DNA from: CALVGQ01 sp031551965 | GTDB lineage: Bacteria; Bacillota_I; Bacilli_A; Erysipelotrichales; Erysipelotrichaceae | Length of the DNA stretch: 64,000 nucleotides | Direction: 5' to 3' | NCBI GenBank assembly: GCA_031551965.1 | Contig: JAVBMW010000002.1 | Location: forward strand, 1 to 64,000 | Part shown: in pieces, positions 61,926-64,000 of the stretch | How positions within the stretch are numbered: the stretch's first letter is position 1 | Layout of the letters: the number at the start of each line of letters is the position of its first letter | Translations under genes and position numbers: made by a program | Notes under the pieces: generated by a model | The model's input: only the letters and a program-made list of their open reading frames with translations | What the model was told of the DNA's origin: nothing | Databases searched by the model: none

Positions 61926-63110
61926 TCAGATTTTTATTATCCGTCTTTCTAAATCATTATTTTGATTAATAGTACCTATTCTTTCTAATAATTCTGATTC
62001 TTTATAAACATTACCATTTTGACATTTTTTGTTTAGCGCTTCTGCATGCGTAGCACATACCCAGCAAGGCACTCGAACTCCTTTCCTTTTTCTTAATACC
62101 CTTCTAAAAGATGATCCACATTCTTTGCAAACTAAGATATTTGATAATGGATTTCTACTACTATGCTTTCTTGGAATTAATGATTCTGCTGAAGAAGATT
62201 TCTTGGATCTCTTTTCCATTTCATTTTTAACCGATTGGAATTGTTCCGTAGTAATAATTGCTGGATGATTATCTTCCACCAAATATTGCTTCTTATGGTG
62301 ATTAACAGGTTTCCAAGTTAAATCAGATACATTATTTCGCATGGTCTTTGGCATTAATAATTGTCCAGTATAAATCTCATTTTGCAAAATTCCTTGTATG
62401 GTGTTCTTGTTCCATTTGTCATTTCCTTTTACGGTTTTAATGCCTTTATCATTTAATATTTTAACAATTCCATAAACAGTATTTCCTTTTAAATATTCAT
62501 CAAATATTAACTTCACGACTTCTGCTTCCTTAGAATTAATCACAAGTGATCCGGTTAAATCATAATCATATCCTAAGCATTTAGTTTTCCTCGGTTGGAT
62601 TCCCTTTTCATATTGTCTTTCATAACCCCAAGCAATTGAATTGCTCATATTTCTTACCTCCTCTTTGGCAAATGCTATTGTTAAACCCATGTAACATTCA
62701 TTGCTGTATTTTTGACACGCTGCAAAACCATCTATGTCAAAATATAAAAACACACCTTCTGGCAAAACTTCTCTTATGAAGCTTAATGCATCCAGTGTGT
62801 CTCTAGAAAATCTTGTAGTACTTTTAAATACTATCAAGTTTATTTCACCTCTTAAACATTTCTTTTTTAACAGTAAAAGATTCTTCTGCCTTTTTATGTT
62901 TGTTCCTGTTCCTATATCAATATAAGTGCCTTCATATTCCCAATTTGGGTTAGAATGTATCAGCGATTCCAATCCATTCATTTGGTGTTTAACACTAGTT
63001 TGTTGTGATTCTAAAACGGTACTAACTCTGCAATAAACTGCAGCACGAAATTTTAAATCCTTAATATCATCATAAGTTAACACTTCTTCTTTTCTAATTT
63101 TCATGTTCAT
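61926..63110 (-). CDS. Serine recombinase (resolvase/recombinase/zinc-ribbon type)
   Basis: This 394-residue protein has catalytic Ser30 in YCRVSTVLESQQTS, IVFKSTTRFSRD carrying further active-site arginines, the recombinase domain (LIFDEYLKGNTVYGIVKILNDKGI...WNKNTIQGILQNEIYTGQ) and a zinc ribbon (CKECG ... CWVCATH). Large serine recombinases are usually near 450-550 residues; here the end after the zinc ribbon is short (final RRIIKI), so the coiled-coil tail is reduced. It probably moved, or could move, the neighbouring defence genes. GGGAAAAT precedes the ATG. Confidence 0.88.
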   Translation of the reverse strand: MNMKIRKEEVLTYDDIKDLKFRAAVYCRVSTVLESQQTSVKHQMNGLESLIHSNPNWEYEGTYIDIGTGTNIKRQKNLLLLKKKCLRGEINLIVFKSTTRFSRDTLDALSFIREVLPEGVFLYFDIDGFAACQKYSNECYMGLTIAFAKEEVRNMSNSIAWGYERQYEKGIQPRKTKCLGYDYDLTGSLVINSKEAEVVKLIFDEYLKGNTVYGIVKILNDKGIKTVKGNDKWNKNTIQGILQNEIYTGQLLMPKTMRNNVSDLTWKPVNHHKKQYLVEDNHPAIITTEQFQSVKNEMEKRSKKSSSAESLIPRKHSSRNPLSNILVCKECGSSFRRVLRKRKGVRVPCWVCATHAEALNKKCQNGNVYKESELLERIGTINQNNDLERRIIKI

Positions 63111-63158
63111 ATTTTCCCTTTTCTTCTTTCTAGTATTTCAATTTCTTTTATTTCGATA

Positions 63159-63187
63159 TAAAAAAACTGTATCAATTTCTGACACAG
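63159..63187 (-). terminator. Terminator of the partial gene at the window end
   Basis: Minus-strand CTGTGTCA and TGATACAG form an 8-bp stem (one G-U pair) followed by seven T. Confidence 0.7.
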
Positions 63188-63224
63188 ATTTATCCGTTTT
63201 AACTACTTAAATAGGTTTTTCGTT

Positions 63225-64000
63225 TCATTCCCAGAAGGTTATATTACTTTGGTGCCATTGTATACAGCTATCAATATCGCCATATTTATAAAAACGATTC
63301 GCTGCACCTTTAATTGCAGCAATAGAAACAAGTTTATAGTTCTCTGCTAACGCTTCATCATAGCTGCAAAAAATCTCATCATCTGAAATAAACTCTTCAG
63401 AAAGATAAAAAACTGAAGCCCCATCTTTATATGTGCAAGAATACATATCTTCAAGACAATTTATAATCAATATAGGATATTCTTCTTCCGAACGATAAAG
63501 ATTTAACCAAGCTTTCTCAATATCATTCATTTCGTCAATTTTATTCAATATGTCTTTAAATGATGGTAATGGGTATTGGCTTTGATCATTTGGTTTATTA
63601 GTATCTTGCGCGATCATTCTTTTTATATAATTTTCTTTTTTCCCCCAGCCTTCAAACCATGCTTTACTTTCGAAATCATTCCAACAAATGGACACAAATT
63701 CAAATTCCAGTTCGATTTCAACATTAAATCCACTAAATACCCAACCATGTTTTCCTTTAACATCATCTGATAAAACGGTTAATTCTTCGCATAGCTCAAT
63801 AACATCTTTATCAATGATTTCAGCGTCTTCGTTTAAATTATAACTCTTTCTTCCAGCCTCCTTGCCTTTGGCATAGGCTTTGCTCATATCATATAAAATA
63901 CTTTTTTTAATTTTAGCATTTTCAAAATACAATACCGCATTTTCGGCTACCATTGCTGCTCCAGTTTCATTATTTGGGTGAGACTTCAAAACATCAATCC
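63225..64000 (-). CDS. Unknown protein, 5' end outside the window
   Basis: The frame is open to the window edge, so the true start lies beyond 64000. At least 258 residues are visible. No domain is recognised with confidence. Features are a basic AYAKGKEAGRKSYNL, VFSGFNVEIELEFEF, ESKAWFEGWGKKEN, and AAIKGAANRFYKYGD near the end. The all-soluble, acidic make-up recalls immunity proteins of polymorphic toxin systems. A motif after its stop is shared with the region after the SUKH gene (46592 area), weakly supporting that idea. Confidence 0.45.
   Translation of the reverse strand, partial: IDVLKSHPNNETGAAMVAENAVLYFENAKIKKSILYDMSKAYAKGKEAGRKSYNLNEDAEIIDKDVIELCEELTVLSDDVKGKHGWVFSGFNVEIELEFEFVSICWNDFESKAWFEGWGKKENYIKRMIAQDTNKPNDQSQYPLPSFKDILNKIDEMNDIEKAWLNLYRSEEEYPILIINCLEDMYSCTYKDGASVFYLSEEFISDDEIFCSYDEALAENYKLVSIAAIKGAANRFYKYGDIDSCIQWHQSNITFWE

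Overview
The window is low-GC DNA. Its Shine-Dalgarno sites, σA-like promoters, hairpin-plus-T-run terminators, CcpA-type cre site and many PTS genes point to a Bacillota fermenter. The gene mix (6-phospho-beta-glucosidase PTS operons, repeated dinD genes, a DUF6273/leucine-rich surface protein) would suit an Erysipelotrichia-like host-associated bacterium, but that placement is inference. TGG is the normal Trp codon and the standard code holds throughout, apart from one in-frame TGA noted below. No tRNA, rRNA or CRISPR array was seen.

From 0.4 to 8.2 kb lie a methyltransferase, a RelB/RelE-type toxin-antitoxin pair, a SNF2 helicase with a SWIM-finger partner gene (broken by TGA at codon 4), an AraC regulator coupled to a PNPOx-like protein, and the first dinD gene. 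From 8.3 to 14.3 kb is a cellobiose-type PTS operon (EIIC, GH1 6-phospho-beta-glucosidase, secreted esterase, phosphatase lipoprotein, EIIB; no EIIA). A divergent MerR regulator appears to control it through a 19-bp-spacer promoter. Next come a MATE exporter with its TetR regulator, a second dinD, a graveyard of gene pieces (dinD copy 3, a TetR C-terminus), and a frameshifted NagB-like gene. A TetR/ABC exporter operon follows.

From 23.4 to 30.7 kb are a large leucine-rich surface protein, a free-standing winged-helix protein and a two-component system. A 24-codon relic of a GH1 gene lies just beyond the surface protein gene. From 31 to 35.4 kb is a beta-glucoside PTS operon (EIIBC, EIIA, GH1) with a divergent LysR regulator. 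GNAT and SDR genes come next, then a cluster of LemA, a GSP-synthase-like ATP-grasp enzyme with a partner, and a DUF2207 membrane protein.

From about 42 kb to the end the window is accessory DNA: an AlbA/Schlafen-type protein, an orphan AbiEi-like protein, two decayed dinD copies, a 58-codon unit with its own promoter and terminator, a SUKH protein, broken DinB and IstB pieces, and then defence modules. These are (i) a candidate Avs-like STAND NTPase with a Cap4-like nuclease domain and a HEPN-like neighbour, (ii) an intact IS3-family transposase, (iii) a compact four-gene run resembling IetAS (AAA ATPase plus subtilase) followed by a Dodola-like pair (DUF6414 plus ClpB-like AAA), and (iv) a serine recombinase and a partial gene at the window edge.

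The most unexpected signal is in the dinD genes. All five copies, intact or decayed, carry a perfect inverted repeat (10-14 bp arms) at the same codons, and the two arms vary together between copies. This looks like selection on DNA or RNA symmetry inside a protein-coding region.
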